Source of the DNA: DASUBV01 sp035532295
GTDB lineage: Bacteria; Actinomycetota; Actinomycetes; Streptosporangiales; Streptosporangiaceae
Direction: 5' to 3'
Length of the DNA stretch: 64,000 nt
Assembly (NCBI GenBank): GCA_035532295.1
Contig: DATKRH010000062.1
Location: 1 to 64,000 of the forward strand
The notes below the pieces were generated by a model, which did no database searches, was not told the DNA's origin, and worked only from the letters and a program-made list of their open reading frames with translations. Position numbers and translations under genes: made by a program. Of the stretch, positions 7,733-16,723 are shown one piece after another (positions within the stretch are counted from its first letter, which is position 1; each line of letters begins with the position of its first letter).

Positions 7733-9532
7733 GTGCGCGACTACAGCGTTCCGGCGCTAGCCGAGGTCACCGATAGCGCCACCCTCGCTGACGTTGTCTT
7801 CCGGCGGGCCGCCAGCCAGCCGGGCAGCGTGGTGATGCGCAGGCGCTCCCCCGACGGCAGCTGGCAGGACGTTACCGCCGCGACGTTCCGTGCCGAGGTC
7901 GCCGGCCTGGCCAGGGGCCTGGTCGCGGCCGGAATCGAGCCGGGCGACCGAATCGGGCTGATGTCAGCGACCCGTTACGAGTGGACACTGATCGACTATG
8001 CGATCTGGACGGCCGGCGCCGTCACGGTGCCCATCTACGAAACATCCTCGGCTGAGCAGGTCGAGTGGATGCTCGGGGACTCCGCGGCCCGTGCGGTCTT
8101 CGCCGATAACGACAAGCACGCCGGACTCATCGAGGCCGCGCGCGGCCGTCTGGCGGATCTGCGCGAGGTCTGGCTGATCGAGCGGCTCGACACGCTGGCC
8201 GCCGGCGGGACCCAGATCACCGACGAGCAGCTTGCCGGGCGCCGGGCCGCGCGGACGGCCGACGACCTGGCCACGATCATCTACACGTCGGGCACGACGG
8301 GCCGGCCCAAGGGCTGCGAGCTGAGCCACCGCAACCTGCTGGCCGACGTACGCAACGCGGTCGTCGGGGCGCTCCCCGAGATCTTCGAGGTCGAGGGCAG
8401 CTCGACTCTGCTGTTCCTGCCGCTCGCCCATTCCTTCGCGCGCATCATCCAGGTGGGCTGCCTGGAATCGGGGGCCATCCTCGGGCACTGGCCCGATGCC
8501 AGCACCGTGGCTCAGGGACTGCCCGAGTTCCGGCCCACCTTCCTGCTCGCGGTGCCGCGGGTCTTCGAGAAGGTCTTCAACGCCGCGCAGCAGGAGGCGT
8601 CGCGCAGCGGCGCCAAGAAGCGGATCTTCGAGGCCTCGGTCGCCACGGCCATCGCCTGGAGCCAGGCCCGTGACGGCGCCGGGGGGACTCCCCTGGGCCT
8701 GCGGCTGCGGCACGGCGTGTATGACCGGCTCGTCTACGGCAAGCTGCGGGCCGCCGTCGGCGGGAAGGTTCAGTACGCGGTCTCGGGGGGCGCCCCGCTG
8801 GGCGAGCGCCTCGGCCACTTCTTCCGCGGCGTGGGACTGACCGTCCTGGAGGGCTACGGCCTGACCGAGACCTCGGCGGCCGCCACGGTGAACAGGCCGG
8901 CGCGCAACAAGATCGGCACTGTCGGGCAGCCGCTACCGGGCGTTAGCGTCAAGATCGCCGACGACGGCGAGATCCTCATCAAGGGCCCGAACGTGTTCCC
9001 CGGCTACTGGCATAACACGGCCGCGACGGCCGAGGTGCTCGACGAGGACGGCTGGCTGCACACCGGCGATCTCGGCGACCTTGATGACGAGGGCTTCCTG
9101 CGGGTGACCGGCAGGAAGAAGGAGATCATCGTCACGGCCGGCGGCAAGAATGTCGCGCCGGCCGTCCTGGAGGACCGGCTCCGCGCCTATCCGCTCATCA
9201 GCCAGTGCATGGTCGTCGGTGACGGCCGCCCGTATATCGGCTGCCTGGTGACCCTGGACCCGGAGGCGCTGGATTACTGGAAGCAGCGCCACGGCAAGCC
9301 GGCCAGTGCCACGGTCGCCGGCCTGGCTGACGACCCCGACCTGATCGCGGAGATCCAGGGCGCCGTGGACGAGGCGAACAAGGCCGTCTCCCGCGCCGAG
9401 TCCATCCGCCGGTTCCGCGTGCTGGACATTGACTTCACCGAGGAGACCGGCCACCTGACGCCCTCGCTGAAGGTCCGGCGCGCCATCGTGACGAAGGACT
9501 TCTCGGCCGACATCGACGCCCTCTACGGCTGA
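7733..9532 (+). CDS. Long-chain fatty-acid-CoA ligase (FadD15-like)
   Basis: A 599-residue ANL-superfamily enzyme. It has the P-loop YTSGTTGRPKG, the GYGLTETSA motif, the hinge/ATP motif LHTGDLGDLDDEGFLRVTGR and a C-terminal KEIIVTAGGKNVAP segment. It activates long-chain fatty acids as acyl-adenylates and transfers them to CoA. GTG at 7733 follows AGGGAGG by 4-5 bases. Upstream in-frame codons run through the antisense of the phosphoesterase and are not coding. It overlaps the convergent qcrB gene by 10 bp at their 3' ends. Position matches Mycobacterium fadD15. Confidence 0.93.
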   Translation: MRDYSVPALAEVTDSATLADVVFRRAASQPGSVVMRRRSPDGSWQDVTAATFRAEVAGLARGLVAAGIEPGDRIGLMSATRYEWTLIDYAIWTAGAVTVPIYETSSAEQVEWMLGDSAARAVFADNDKHAGLIEAARGRLADLREVWLIERLDTLAAGGTQITDEQLAGRRAARTADDLATIIYTSGTTGRPKGCELSHRNLLADVRNAVVGALPEIFEVEGSSTLLFLPLAHSFARIIQVGCLESGAILGHWPDASTVAQGLPEFRPTFLLAVPRVFEKVFNAAQQEASRSGAKKRIFEASVATAIAWSQARDGAGGTPLGLRLRHGVYDRLVYGKLRAAVGGKVQYAVSGGAPLGERLGHFFRGVGLTVLEGYGLTETSAAATVNRPARNKIGTVGQPLPGVSVKIADDGEILIKGPNVFPGYWHNTAATAEVLDEDGWLHTGDLGDLDDEGFLRVTGRKKEIIVTAGGKNVAPAVLEDRLRAYPLISQCMVVGDGRPYIGCLVTLDPEALDYWKQRHGKPASATVAGLADDPDLIAEIQGAVDEANKAVSRAESIRRFRVLDIDFTEETGHLTPSLKVRRAIVTKDFSADIDALYG

Positions 9533-11220
9533 CCGGGCGGCCCGTCGTCCGGGCCAGCCCCGGACTGGCCGGAGCCGGACGGCACCACGGCCGACGGCTG
9601 ATCGCCGTGGCCGTTGCCCTCGATGGCGTGGCCATTCCCGTGCCCGTTGGCGGGCAGCGGCACGCTCTCGGTGATGACGTTGTACAGCCGTTCCCGCGCC
9701 TTGCCGATCGCGCCCCGCATGCCGGGAGCCGGCACACCCTCCTGCGATTCCTCCGGGCCCGCGCCCGCGCCCCGCGGCAGGCCCTGGTAGTGCGGCCTGG
9801 ACTCCAGGATGGCCCGCGACTCCTCGTCGACCGGCCTGGTCTCCTCGATGAACTCGCCGCTGGGCAACTGCCGGATGATGCCGGTCTCCACGCCGTGCTC
9901 CAGCAGGTGCACGTCCTTGCGCTGCAGGCCGAGGCAGATCCGCTTGGTCAGGATGTAGGCGATGATCGGCGCCACGATCCACGCTACCCGGGCGATCTCG
10001 GTCGTCAGGTAGAGCGAGATGTCGAAGTGATTGGCGAGGATGTCGTTGGCACCCTCGGCCCACAGGACACCGTAGAGGGTGATCACCGCGACGCCGATCG
10101 CGGTCCTGGTCGGCGCGTTCCGCGGCCGGTCGTTGACGTGGTGCTCCAGCTTGTCGCCGGTGACCCATTGCTCGATGAACGGCCAGAACGCGGCCCCGGT
10201 GAACAGCGCGCCGAGCGGCAGCAGCGCCGGGATGAACACATTGAAGGCGAACGTGTGCCCGAAGACCACCCACTGCCACGCGGGGAAGACGCGCAGCGCC
10301 CCTTCCAGCATGCCCATGTAGAAGTCGGGCTGTGAGCCTGCCGACATCGCCACGGCGTTATAGGGCCCGTACAGCCAGATCGGGTTGATCTGCGCGAAAG
10401 CCCCGGCGAGCGCGAGGATGCCGAACGTGAAGAAGAAGAACGCGCCCGTCTTGGCCATGAAGTACGGGTACATCGGCTGGCCGACGACGTTGGTGTTGGT
10501 CCGGCCCTTGCCCGGCATCTGGGTGTGCTTCTGGAAGACCATGATGAACAGGTGCGCGGTCACCAGCGCCAGGATCAGGCCGGGGATGAGCAGCACGTGC
10601 AGCATGTACATCCGCGGGATGATGTCGCTGCCGGGGAACGGGCCGCCGAACAGGAAGAACGCCACGTAGGTCCCGACAATCGGGATGGACTGCAGGACGC
10701 CTTCGAGGATCCGCAGGCCAGCGCCCGACAGCAGGTCGTCGGGCAGCGAGTAGCCGAACAGTCCCTCGAGCAGGCCCAGGGTGAACAGGGTGATCCCGAT
10801 CAGCCAGTTCACCTCGCGCGGCTTGCGGTAGGCGCCGGTGAAGAAGATGCGGATCATGTGCGCCATGATCGCGGCCATGAACAGGTCCGCGGCCCAGTGG
10901 TGGATCTGCCGCATGAGCAGCCCGCCGCGCACGTCAAAGCTGATGTTCAGCGTCGAGGCATACGCACGGCTCATCGAGACGCCGTCGAGGTTGGTGTAGG
11001 AGCCGTGATAAACGACCGTGCCCATGCTGGGCTGGAAGAACAGCGTCAGGAACGTCCCGGTCAGCAGCAGGATGATGAACGAGTAGAGCGCGATCTCGCC
11101 CAGCAGGAACGTCCAGTGGTCCGGGAACACCTTCCGCAGCAGGACACGGACTCCGCGGGCGCCGTGCAGCCGGTCGTCCAGCCAGGTGCCGACGCCCTCC
11201 AGCGCATGGTTGGTGCTCAT
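9523..11220 (-). CDS. qcrB: Cytochrome bc1 complex cytochrome b subunit
   Basis: A 565-residue multi-span membrane protein. It has haem b-ligand histidine helices (MRQIHHWAADLF and TAHLFIMVFQ), quinol-site segments and an actinobacterial cytosolic C-terminal extension rich in Gly, Asn and Pro. It oxidises menaquinol in the bcc complex that couples directly to the aa3 oxidase. It is the last gene of the ctaE-qcrC-qcrA-qcrB run; its ATG overlaps the qcrA stop by 4 bases. Confidence 0.96.
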   Translation of the reverse strand: MSTNHALEGVGTWLDDRLHGARGVRVLLRKVFPDHWTFLLGEIALYSFIILLLTGTFLTLFFQPSMGTVVYHGSYTNLDGVSMSRAYASTLNISFDVRGGLLMRQIHHWAADLFMAAIMAHMIRIFFTGAYRKPREVNWLIGITLFTLGLLEGLFGYSLPDDLLSGAGLRILEGVLQSIPIVGTYVAFFLFGGPFPGSDIIPRMYMLHVLLIPGLILALVTAHLFIMVFQKHTQMPGKGRTNTNVVGQPMYPYFMAKTGAFFFFTFGILALAGAFAQINPIWLYGPYNAVAMSAGSQPDFYMGMLEGALRVFPAWQWVVFGHTFAFNVFIPALLPLGALFTGAAFWPFIEQWVTGDKLEHHVNDRPRNAPTRTAIGVAVITLYGVLWAEGANDILANHFDISLYLTTEIARVAWIVAPIIAYILTKRICLGLQRKDVHLLEHGVETGIIRQLPSGEFIEETRPVDEESRAILESRPHYQGLPRGAGAGPEESQEGVPAPGMRGAIGKARERLYNVITESVPLPANGHGNGHAIEGNGHGDQPSAVVPSGSGQSGAGPDDGPPGQP

Positions 11221-12392
11221 GACCGCTCCCAGAAACTTGGCCCGACTGGCTCGTGATAGTCGCTCTGGGCCACCAGGAAGCCCTGCGCGTTAGTGGTCAG
11301 CGGCAACTGCGGCAGCGGCCGCGTGGCCGGGCCGAAGAGCACCTGCGCGCCGCGCGCGGCGTCGAAGGTCGACTGGTGGCACGGGCACAGAATGTGGTGC
11401 GTGGTCTGCTCGTACAGGGCGGCCGGGCAGCCAAGGTGGGTACATATCTTCGAATACGCCACGATGTCATTGACCGTCCAGTTCATCACCGTGGGCGCCC
11501 GCAGCTGGCCGGGGCGGAACTTGATGAGCGTGGTAGCCGCCTTGGCCAGCGCGTTGTCGTTCTCGGCGTAGCCCTCCGGGATAACGCTGAGGGAGGAGCC
11601 GGGCGTGCTGAAGTCCGCCGGCGTCAGCGGCCGATTGGTGCCGTAGACGACCAGCCGGGTGCCCTTCTTCCAGACGGTGTGATCCAGGCTCTTTTCCGGC
11701 AGCGGGCCCATGTCGCGCAGCAGCACGATCGGGGCGACGGCCACCGGCACCGTGGCGGCGATCAGGGTGCGGCGGATGAGCGGGCGCTTGACGAACTGGC
11801 TAGTCTGCGCGCCCTCCTCGAACGTCTGGGCAAAGGCGGCCTTGTTCTCGGGCGTGGAGGCCAGGGGGTGGCGTTCCTCGCTCACCTCGACGTCGGGCAT
11901 GAGGCGGCGCACCCAGATGGTGGCGCCCACGCCCATGGCCAGGAACGCCACTCCCATGGTGGTGCCGAGGGCGAGGTTGGAGTGCAGGGTGTTATTGACC
12001 GTGTGCACCTGGAAGATCACGTAGGCCGCGATGAAGCCCAGACCCGCGAGCATGGCGAGCACGAAGCACGCGGCGACGATCCGCTCGGCCCGCTTGGCCG
12101 ATTCCAGGTTCTCCGGGTCGGCCGGGAGCTCCCGCGGGGCGCCGCCGGCCGCCGGCTCTTCGGCCAGCATCGTCCGGCCCGCCGCGGGCGCCGGAGTCCC
12201 GATGACCCGGCGGCGAGCCTGCGGTCCGTCCGGCTGGCCCTCGTGCTCGCCGGGCTGGCCCGCCGCCGCCAGATCGGCCATCAGGTCATCGCCGCGCGCG
12301 GACTCACCGGGTTGCCCGTGGTCCCCTGGATGCCCGTGGTCCCCGGGTTGCCCGTGGTCCCCAGGATGCCCGTGGTCGTTCGTGTCACTCAT
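11217..12392 (-). CDS. qcrA: Cytochrome bc1 complex Rieske iron-sulfur subunit
   Basis: A 391-residue Rieske protein of the actinobacterial type. Three predicted transmembrane helices precede the C-terminal Rieske domain, with cluster ligands in CTHLGC and CPCHQS. It carries electrons from menaquinol to QcrC. The N-terminus is unusual: four back-to-back copies of a Gly-His-Pro/Gln-Gly-Asp-type repeat (GHPGDHGQPGD) before the membrane region. Its start overlaps the qcrC stop, and its stop overlaps the qcrB start. Confidence 0.95.
   Translation of the reverse strand: MSDTNDHGHPGDHGQPGDHGHPGDHGQPGESARGDDLMADLAAAGQPGEHEGQPDGPQARRRVIGTPAPAAGRTMLAEEPAAGGAPRELPADPENLESAKRAERIVAACFVLAMLAGLGFIAAYVIFQVHTVNNTLHSNLALGTTMGVAFLAMGVGATIWVRRLMPDVEVSEERHPLASTPENKAAFAQTFEEGAQTSQFVKRPLIRRTLIAATVPVAVAPIVLLRDMGPLPEKSLDHTVWKKGTRLVVYGTNRPLTPADFSTPGSSLSVIPEGYAENDNALAKAATTLIKFRPGQLRAPTVMNWTVNDIVAYSKICTHLGCPAALYEQTTHHILCPCHQSTFDAARGAQVLFGPATRPLPQLPLTTNAQGFLVAQSDYHEPVGPSFWERS
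12300..12381. repeat. In-frame repeats encoding the QcrA N-terminal His-Gly-Pro tract
   Basis: GC-rich near-repeats built on GCCCGTGGTCCCC / GGATGCCCGTGG recur four times at the 5' end of qcrA. They encode alternating GHPGD and GQPGD units. The array is a multiple of three, so length changes would not shift the frame. Confidence 0.75.
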
Positions 12393-13212
12393 GAGATGTC
12401 TTCCCGTGCTTCGCAGTGATCCAGAGGGCCGCCAGCACCATGAACAGCAGCAGGCCGAGGAAGGCCACCAGCCCCTCCGTTACCGGACCGATGCGGCCCA
12501 GGCTGAATCCGCCCGGGTTGGCCTGCACCCGCGTCTTGGTCACGTAGGCAATGATGGCGCGCTTCTGATCCGGGGTGATGGTGGTGTTGTTGAAGACCGG
12601 CATCGCCTCTGGCCCGGTCAGCATCGCCTCATACATCTGAGTGGGCGTGGACTTGGTCAGCGGTGGCGCGTACTTGCCGTAGGTCAGCGCGCCGCCCGCG
12701 CCGACGAAGTTGTGGCACTGTGCGCAGTTGGTGACGAACAGCTTCTGCCCGAGTCCGACGTCCGCGCCGGAGGTGTTGACCTCCGCCGCGGACGGGATGG
12801 CCGGCCCGCCGCCCAGCGCGGCGATGTAGGCCGCGACCGCATGGGTCTGCGCGGTATTCAGCTGCGGGGGCTTGCGCGAGGCCTCGGCGCCGCTGTCCTT
12901 CAGGGGCATGCGGCCGGTGCTCACCTGGAAGTCAACGGCGGCCGAGCCGACGCCGATCAGGCTGGGCGCCACGCCGCTCTGGCCCTGGGCGGCGAAGCCG
13001 TGGCAGGTCGCGCAGTCCTGCAGGAATATGGTCCGCCCGGCTGTGATCTGCGCCTCGTCAGCCGCCGCAGGCGGCGCCGCCGAGGCGGCGGTCCCGCCGC
13101 CCACGACAGACGCGTAGACCGCTCCCACCAGGAGAAGTCCGAGCAGAAGGATGGCGTAACCCGCCGCCGGGTGCCGCCGCCTTGCGGTGATCCAGCTCAC
13201 AGCGTTCCTCAA
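12385..13212 (-). CDS. qcrC: Cytochrome bc1 complex dihaem cytochrome c subunit
   Basis: A 275-residue protein with an N-terminal membrane segment, two c-type haem sites (CATCH and CAQCH) in tandem cytochrome c domains and a C-terminal transmembrane helix. In actinobacteria QcrC replaces soluble cytochrome c by passing electrons directly to CtaC. It sits 8 bases after the ctaE stop, and its own stop overlaps qcrA. Confidence 0.95.
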   Translation of the reverse strand: MRNAVSWITARRRHPAAGYAILLLGLLLVGAVYASVVGGGTAASAAPPAAADEAQITAGRTIFLQDCATCHGFAAQGQSGVAPSLIGVGSAAVDFQVSTGRMPLKDSGAEASRKPPQLNTAQTHAVAAYIAALGGGPAIPSAAEVNTSGADVGLGQKLFVTNCAQCHNFVGAGGALTYGKYAPPLTKSTPTQMYEAMLTGPEAMPVFNNTTITPDQKRAIIAYVTKTRVQANPGGFSLGRIGPVTEGLVAFLGLLLFMVLAALWITAKHGKTSHE

Positions 13213-13220
13213 AGTCCGGG

Positions 13221-13859
13221 TCAGTGGATCAGGTAGATGGTCGTGAACAGGCCAATCCAGACGACATCGACGAAGTGCCAGTAATAGGACACGACGATGG
13301 CGCTCACCTGCTGCTCGTGGGTGAACTTCTTAGCGGCGAACGTCCTGCCGAGCAGGAACAGGAACGCGATGAGCCCGCCGGTCACGTGCAGGCCGTGAAA
13401 ACCGGTGGTCAGGAAGAACACCGAGCCGTAGTTACTGGAGGCGATGGTCACGTGCTGCTTGCGGATCAGGTCCAGGTACTCGTAGCCCTGGCCGGACACG
13501 AAGTACAGACCCATCAGGAACGACAGCACGTACCACTCGCGCAGGCCCCAGCGCGCCACGTTCCAGATCTGGCCGGTCCGGCGGATCTGGCCGCGCTCGA
13601 CCGCGAACACCCCGAGCTGGCAGGTGACGCTGGACAGCAGCAGCACGACGGTGTTGGCGGTGGCCAGGGCCAGGTCGAGGTGGGCCTTCGGCCAGTGCTG
13701 CCCCATGCCCTTGTCCACCGCGCGGATGGTGAAGTACATGGCAAACAGCGCCGCGAAGAACATGAGCTCTGAGGACAACCACACGATTGTCCCGACACTG
13801 ACGAGGTTCGGACGGCTCGCGGGGGTGCGCGAGGCCACCTCAGTAGTTGCTGTCGCCAC
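13221..13859 (-). CDS. ctaE: Cytochrome c oxidase subunit III
   Basis: A 212-residue, five-helix COX3 protein. TIVWLSSELMFFAALFAMYF near the N-terminus and the GFHGLHVTGG and YWHFVDVVWIGLF motifs are diagnostic. GTG at 13859 is chosen because the encoded VATATTEVAS start fits actinobacterial CtaE; the further upstream sequence is not conserved. It heads the ctaE-qcrCAB operon and diverges from the receiver-like gene, with 68 bp between. Confidence 0.93.
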   Translation of the reverse strand: MATATTEVASRTPASRPNLVSVGTIVWLSSELMFFAALFAMYFTIRAVDKGMGQHWPKAHLDLALATANTVVLLLSSVTCQLGVFAVERGQIRRTGQIWNVARWGLREWYVLSFLMGLYFVSGQGYEYLDLIRKQHVTIASSNYGSVFFLTTGFHGLHVTGGLIAFLFLLGRTFAAKKFTHEQQVSAIVVSYYWHFVDVVWIGLFTTIYLIH

Positions 13860-13927
13860 GGGGCCATTATTACGACACCGCGTAGGCCTTCGTTGCCCGA
13901 CCCCCCGGGTCGGTAGCATCCAGTTCC

Positions 13928-14320
13928 ATGAAGGTCGTTGTGTATAGCCATGATGCGGACGTTCGCGCCAGGATCAAGCTTGCGATCGGGCGCCGTCCCG
14001 CCGCTGACGTCCCCGAGGCAGAAGTCATCGAGGTGGCCACCGAGCCCGCCCTGTTCCGGCTGCTGGACGCCGGCGGAGCCGACGTTATGGTGCTGGACGG
14101 CGAGGCTCAGCCGGCCGGCGGCATGGGCGTCTGCCGCCAGGCCAAGGACGAGATCTACGACTGCCCGCCGGTCCTGCTGATCATCGGGCGGGCCGATGAC
14201 GGCTGGCTGGCCACCTGGTCACGCGCGGATGCCGTCGTCAGCCATCCGATCGACCCGGCCGCGCTGGCCCAGGCCCTGGCGGGACTGATGCGCCAGCGCG
14301 CCGCGGTCGCCCAGGCCTGA
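13928..14320 (+). CDS. Receiver-like (pseudo-REC) conserved protein upstream of trpD
   Basis: A 130-residue single-domain protein with CheY-like alternation. VMVLDGEA places an Asp at the usual phospho-acceptor strand end. The normal acidic pocket near the N-terminus is only partly present (YSHDADV) and the conserved lysine before proline is replaced (SHP in place of KP), so phosphorylation is doubtful. ATG is preceded by TAGCAT 8 bases upstream, so the transcript may have a very short leader. It probably shares a transcript with trpD. Confidence 0.75.
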   Translation: MKVVVYSHDADVRARIKLAIGRRPAADVPEAEVIEVATEPALFRLLDAGGADVMVLDGEAQPAGGMGVCRQAKDEIYDCPPVLLIIGRADDGWLATWSRADAVVSHPIDPAALAQALAGLMRQRAAVAQA

Positions 14321-14371
14321 CCCAGGCACCGTCCCTACTCCCCCAGCCGCCGCCAACCGAGGTGGTCACTC

Positions 14372-15445
14372 ATGGACTCGCGCACTTCCTGGCCGGCGCT
14401 GCTCGGCGCGCTGATCAAGGGCGAGACGCTCACGGCCGAGGAGACCGCCTGGGCGATGAACGAGATCATGGACGGCGCCGCGACGCCCGCCCAGATCGCG
14501 GGCTTCGGCGTGGCGCTGCGACTGAAGGGCGAGACTGTCGGGGAGGTGGGCGGCCTGGCCCAGGCCATGCTCGAGCATGCCTCGCCGATCTCGGTTCCCG
14601 GCCCGATCGTGGATCTGGTCGGTACCGGCGGGGACCGCGCCCATACGGTCAATATCTCCACGATGGGGACGATCGCGGCGGCCGCGGCCGGCGCCCGCAT
14701 GGTGAAGCACGGGAACCGGGCGGCCTCGTCCTCCTGCGGGACGGCAGACGTGCTGGAGGCGCTCGGTGTCGTGATCGACCTGCCGCCCGGGGCGACCGAG
14801 CAGCTGGTGGCCGAGGTCGGCGCCGGGTTCCTGTTCGCGCCGCTGTACCACCCGGCGTTCCGGCACACCTCCGCCCCGCGCCGCGAACTGGGCATCCCCA
14901 CCGTGTTCAACTTTCTCGGCCCGCTGACCAACCCGGCCCGGCCCGCGGCGCTGGCCGTGGGCGTCGCCGATCCGCGGATGGGGCCCGTCCTGGCGGGCGT
15001 CCTGGCCGGTCGCGGCAACTCGGCCCTGGTCTTTCATGGCGACGACGGGCTGGACGAGCTGACGACCACCGCGCCGTCGACCGTCTGGGTCGTGTACGGC
15101 GGCACGGTGAGCAAGGCCCGGTTCGACCCGGCGGAGCTGGGCATTGCCCGGAGCCGGCCGGAGGACCTGGCCGGCGGGGATTCCGCCCGCAACGCCGCGG
15201 CGGCGCGCGCCTTCCTGGGCGGCAGCCCCGGCCCGGTGCGCGATACGGCGCTGCTGAACGCGGCGGCCGCGCTGGCCGCGGCGGCCGGGGTGCCCAGCCC
15301 GGCTGATCTCGGGGCGGCCCTGGCCGACGGCCTCGCGCGGGCCACGGCGGCCCTGGACTCCGGCACCGCCGCGGACCTGCTGGTCCGCTGGGCATCAGCC
15401 AGCCGGCGGCTGGCCGTCCCCGGAGCAGCTGCCGGCAGGCGCTAG
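14372..15445 (+). CDS. trpD: Anthranilate phosphoribosyltransferase
   Basis: A 357-residue TrpD. It has the PRPP-binding GTGGD loop with following NIST, KHGNRAASS and the C-terminal Gly-rich helices of the glycosyltransferase family 3 fold. It condenses anthranilate with PRPP in tryptophan synthesis. ATG at 14372 follows GAGGTGG. No other trp genes are nearby. This isolated location beside ctaE is typical of actinobacteria. Confidence 0.94.
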   Translation: MDSRTSWPALLGALIKGETLTAEETAWAMNEIMDGAATPAQIAGFGVALRLKGETVGEVGGLAQAMLEHASPISVPGPIVDLVGTGGDRAHTVNISTMGTIAAAAAGARMVKHGNRAASSSCGTADVLEALGVVIDLPPGATEQLVAEVGAGFLFAPLYHPAFRHTSAPRRELGIPTVFNFLGPLTNPARPAALAVGVADPRMGPVLAGVLAGRGNSALVFHGDDGLDELTTTAPSTVWVVYGGTVSKARFDPAELGIARSRPEDLAGGDSARNAAAARAFLGGSPGPVRDTALLNAAAALAAAAGVPSPADLGAALADGLARATAALDSGTAADLLVRWASASRRLAVPGAAAGRR

Positions 15446-15456
15446 CCCTGCTCGGG

Positions 15457-15759
15457 CTAGCCCTGCTCTGGGTAGCTCTGCTCGGGGTAGCCGATCGAGA
15501 AGGCGGCCTCAAGGTCGTGCCGGGAGTACGCCCGGAACGCGATGTGCGTCTCGGTGTGCGTCACGCCGCTGACCCGGTTGAGCGTGCCCGGGATCACGTC
15601 GCCGAGTTCCTCGTGGCTGCGGACCCGGACGATCGCCACGAGATCGAACTCGCCGGTCACGGAGTACACCTCGGTAACGGACGGCAGCTGAGCGATGGTC
15701 TCGGCCGTTTCCGGGATACGCGCAACGTCGGCCTTGATCAGGACGATAGCGGTGACCAC
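15457..15759 (-). CDS. Stand-alone Lrp/AsnC ligand-binding (RAM) domain protein
   Basis: A 100-residue protein consisting only of the AsnC-type RAM domain (VTAIVLIKADVARIP and VTGEFDLVAIVRVR), with no helix-turn-helix. Such proteins form decamer-like rings that sense amino acids and may pair with DNA-binding partners. GTG at 15759 is preceded by GGAGG. The C-terminus ends in a duplicated YPEQ motif from a small DNA repeat. It overlaps the exonuclease gene by 22 bases and is probably translationally coupled. Confidence 0.87.
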   Translation of the reverse strand: MVTAIVLIKADVARIPETAETIAQLPSVTEVYSVTGEFDLVAIVRVRSHEELGDVIPGTLNRVSGVTHTETHIAFRAYSRHDLEAAFSIGYPEQSYPEQG

Positions 15760-16508
15760 GGTCGCCTCCTGGGCCTGCCGGGAACGCGCGCCCCGGCCGC
15801 GCCAGTAGCGTACAGCGGCGGCCTGGCCCCGCCGCCGTCAGCACTGACCCGGCCGGCCGGCGTGGTCAGCCGCTGCTCGGGTCGACCGGGCCGCTCCGGG
15901 CCGCGCGGCTGGCCGGGTCCGCGGGCCGCCGCCACGGCCAGCAGGCCCAGCAGCACGTCGGCGGTGGCCTGCGCATCGGCCAGGGCACGGTGACAGGGGG
16001 CGACCCGGGTGGCGAAGAACTCGGCCAGGGTCGCCAGCTTGCAGTCCGGCACCTGATCCGGGCGCAGCAGCAAGCGGGCCAGCACCGCCGTGTCCAGCAC
16101 CGCGGCGGGCGGCCAGGCGACGCCGGCGGACCGGCACCCGCTGGTCAGGAAGCCCAGATCGAACGGCGCGTTATGGGCGGCCAGCACGCATCCGCCGGCA
16201 AAGGCCAGGAACGCCCGGAGCGCGCTGGCAGCCGGCGGCGCCTGGCTGACCATCGCGTCATTGATCCCGGTCAGCTCGGTAATGGCCGCCGGGATGGGCG
16301 CGGCGGGGTTGACGAGCGAGAAGAACTCGCCGGTCACCCGCGCGCCGCTGAGCCGGACCGCGCCGATCTCGATGATCGTCGCATCCTCCGGGAGGAAGCC
16401 GGTCGTCTCGACGTCGACGACCACCCAATCCAGGTCATCCAGTGCTTCCAGTGCTCCGTCAACCACTGCTCCGTCAACCACTGCTCCGTCAACCAGTGCT
16501 CCGCTCAC
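15738..16508 (-). CDS. DEDDh 3'-5' exonuclease (DnaQ-like)
   Basis: A 256-residue DEDDh nuclease. ExoI is VVVDVETTGF (Asp-x-Glu, about residue 32), ExoII is HNAPFDLGFL, and ExoIII has HRALADAQAT (His-x4-Asp). It probably trims DNA or RNA ends in repair. It starts with GTG; the first 20 residues are a direct-repeat product (VDGAVVDGAVVDGA). The C-terminal 60 residues are basic and look disordered. The location matches the DnaQ-type gene beside trpD in related genomes. Confidence 0.87.
   Translation of the reverse strand: MSGALVDGAVVDGAVVDGALEALDDLDWVVVDVETTGFLPEDATIIEIGAVRLSGARVTGEFFSLVNPAAPIPAAITELTGINDAMVSQAPPAASALRAFLAFAGGCVLAAHNAPFDLGFLTSGCRSAGVAWPPAAVLDTAVLARLLLRPDQVPDCKLATLAEFFATRVAPCHRALADAQATADVLLGLLAVAAARGPGQPRGPERPGRPEQRLTTPAGRVSADGGGARPPLYATGAAGARVPGRPRRRPWSPLSS
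16454..16502. repeat. 15-bp tandem repeat in the exonuclease N-terminus
   Basis: CTGCTCCGTCAACCA-type units recur three times in the 5' end of the exonuclease gene (read on the minus strand as VDGAV repeats). They are in frame. Confidence 0.75.
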
Positions 16509-16630
16509 GCCCTCACGCTAGGACGTGGCACTGACAGTCCTGGCCAGGCACGCCGTCGCGGCCGGATGCCGGGCGGGCTCGGTGATCACCCAGCCTGGCG
16601 CACTCTGAGACAGAGGTGAGGAGTTTCGTG

Positions 16631-16690
16631 ATGGCATTGTTATCCCGACCTAGGCGACGCCCGAATCACGGGAGTCCGCGAACCGGTTGA
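16631..16690 (+). CDS. Possible 19-codon leader ORF upstream of the riboswitch
   Basis: ATG at 16631 follows GAGGTGAGGAG by 7 bases and opens a short frame encoding MALLSRPRRRPNHGSPRTG, ending at TGA 16688. It contains one TTA codon. Its end overlaps the -35 of the candidate promoter for the NlpC/P60 gene. It is very short and basic, so it may be fortuitous. Confidence 0.27.
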   Translation: MALLSRPRRRPNHGSPRTG

Positions 16691-16716
16691 ATCTCCCCCG
16701 CCAGGTTCACTAGTCT
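16687..16716 (+). promoter_or_regulatory. Candidate promoter for the riboswitch/NlpC-P60 transcript
   Basis: TTGAAT (16687-16692), an 18-base spacer, then TAGTCT (16711-16716). Transcription would start near 16722, just where the riboswitch aptamer begins. Confidence 0.55.
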
Positions 16717-16723
16717 CAGGCGC

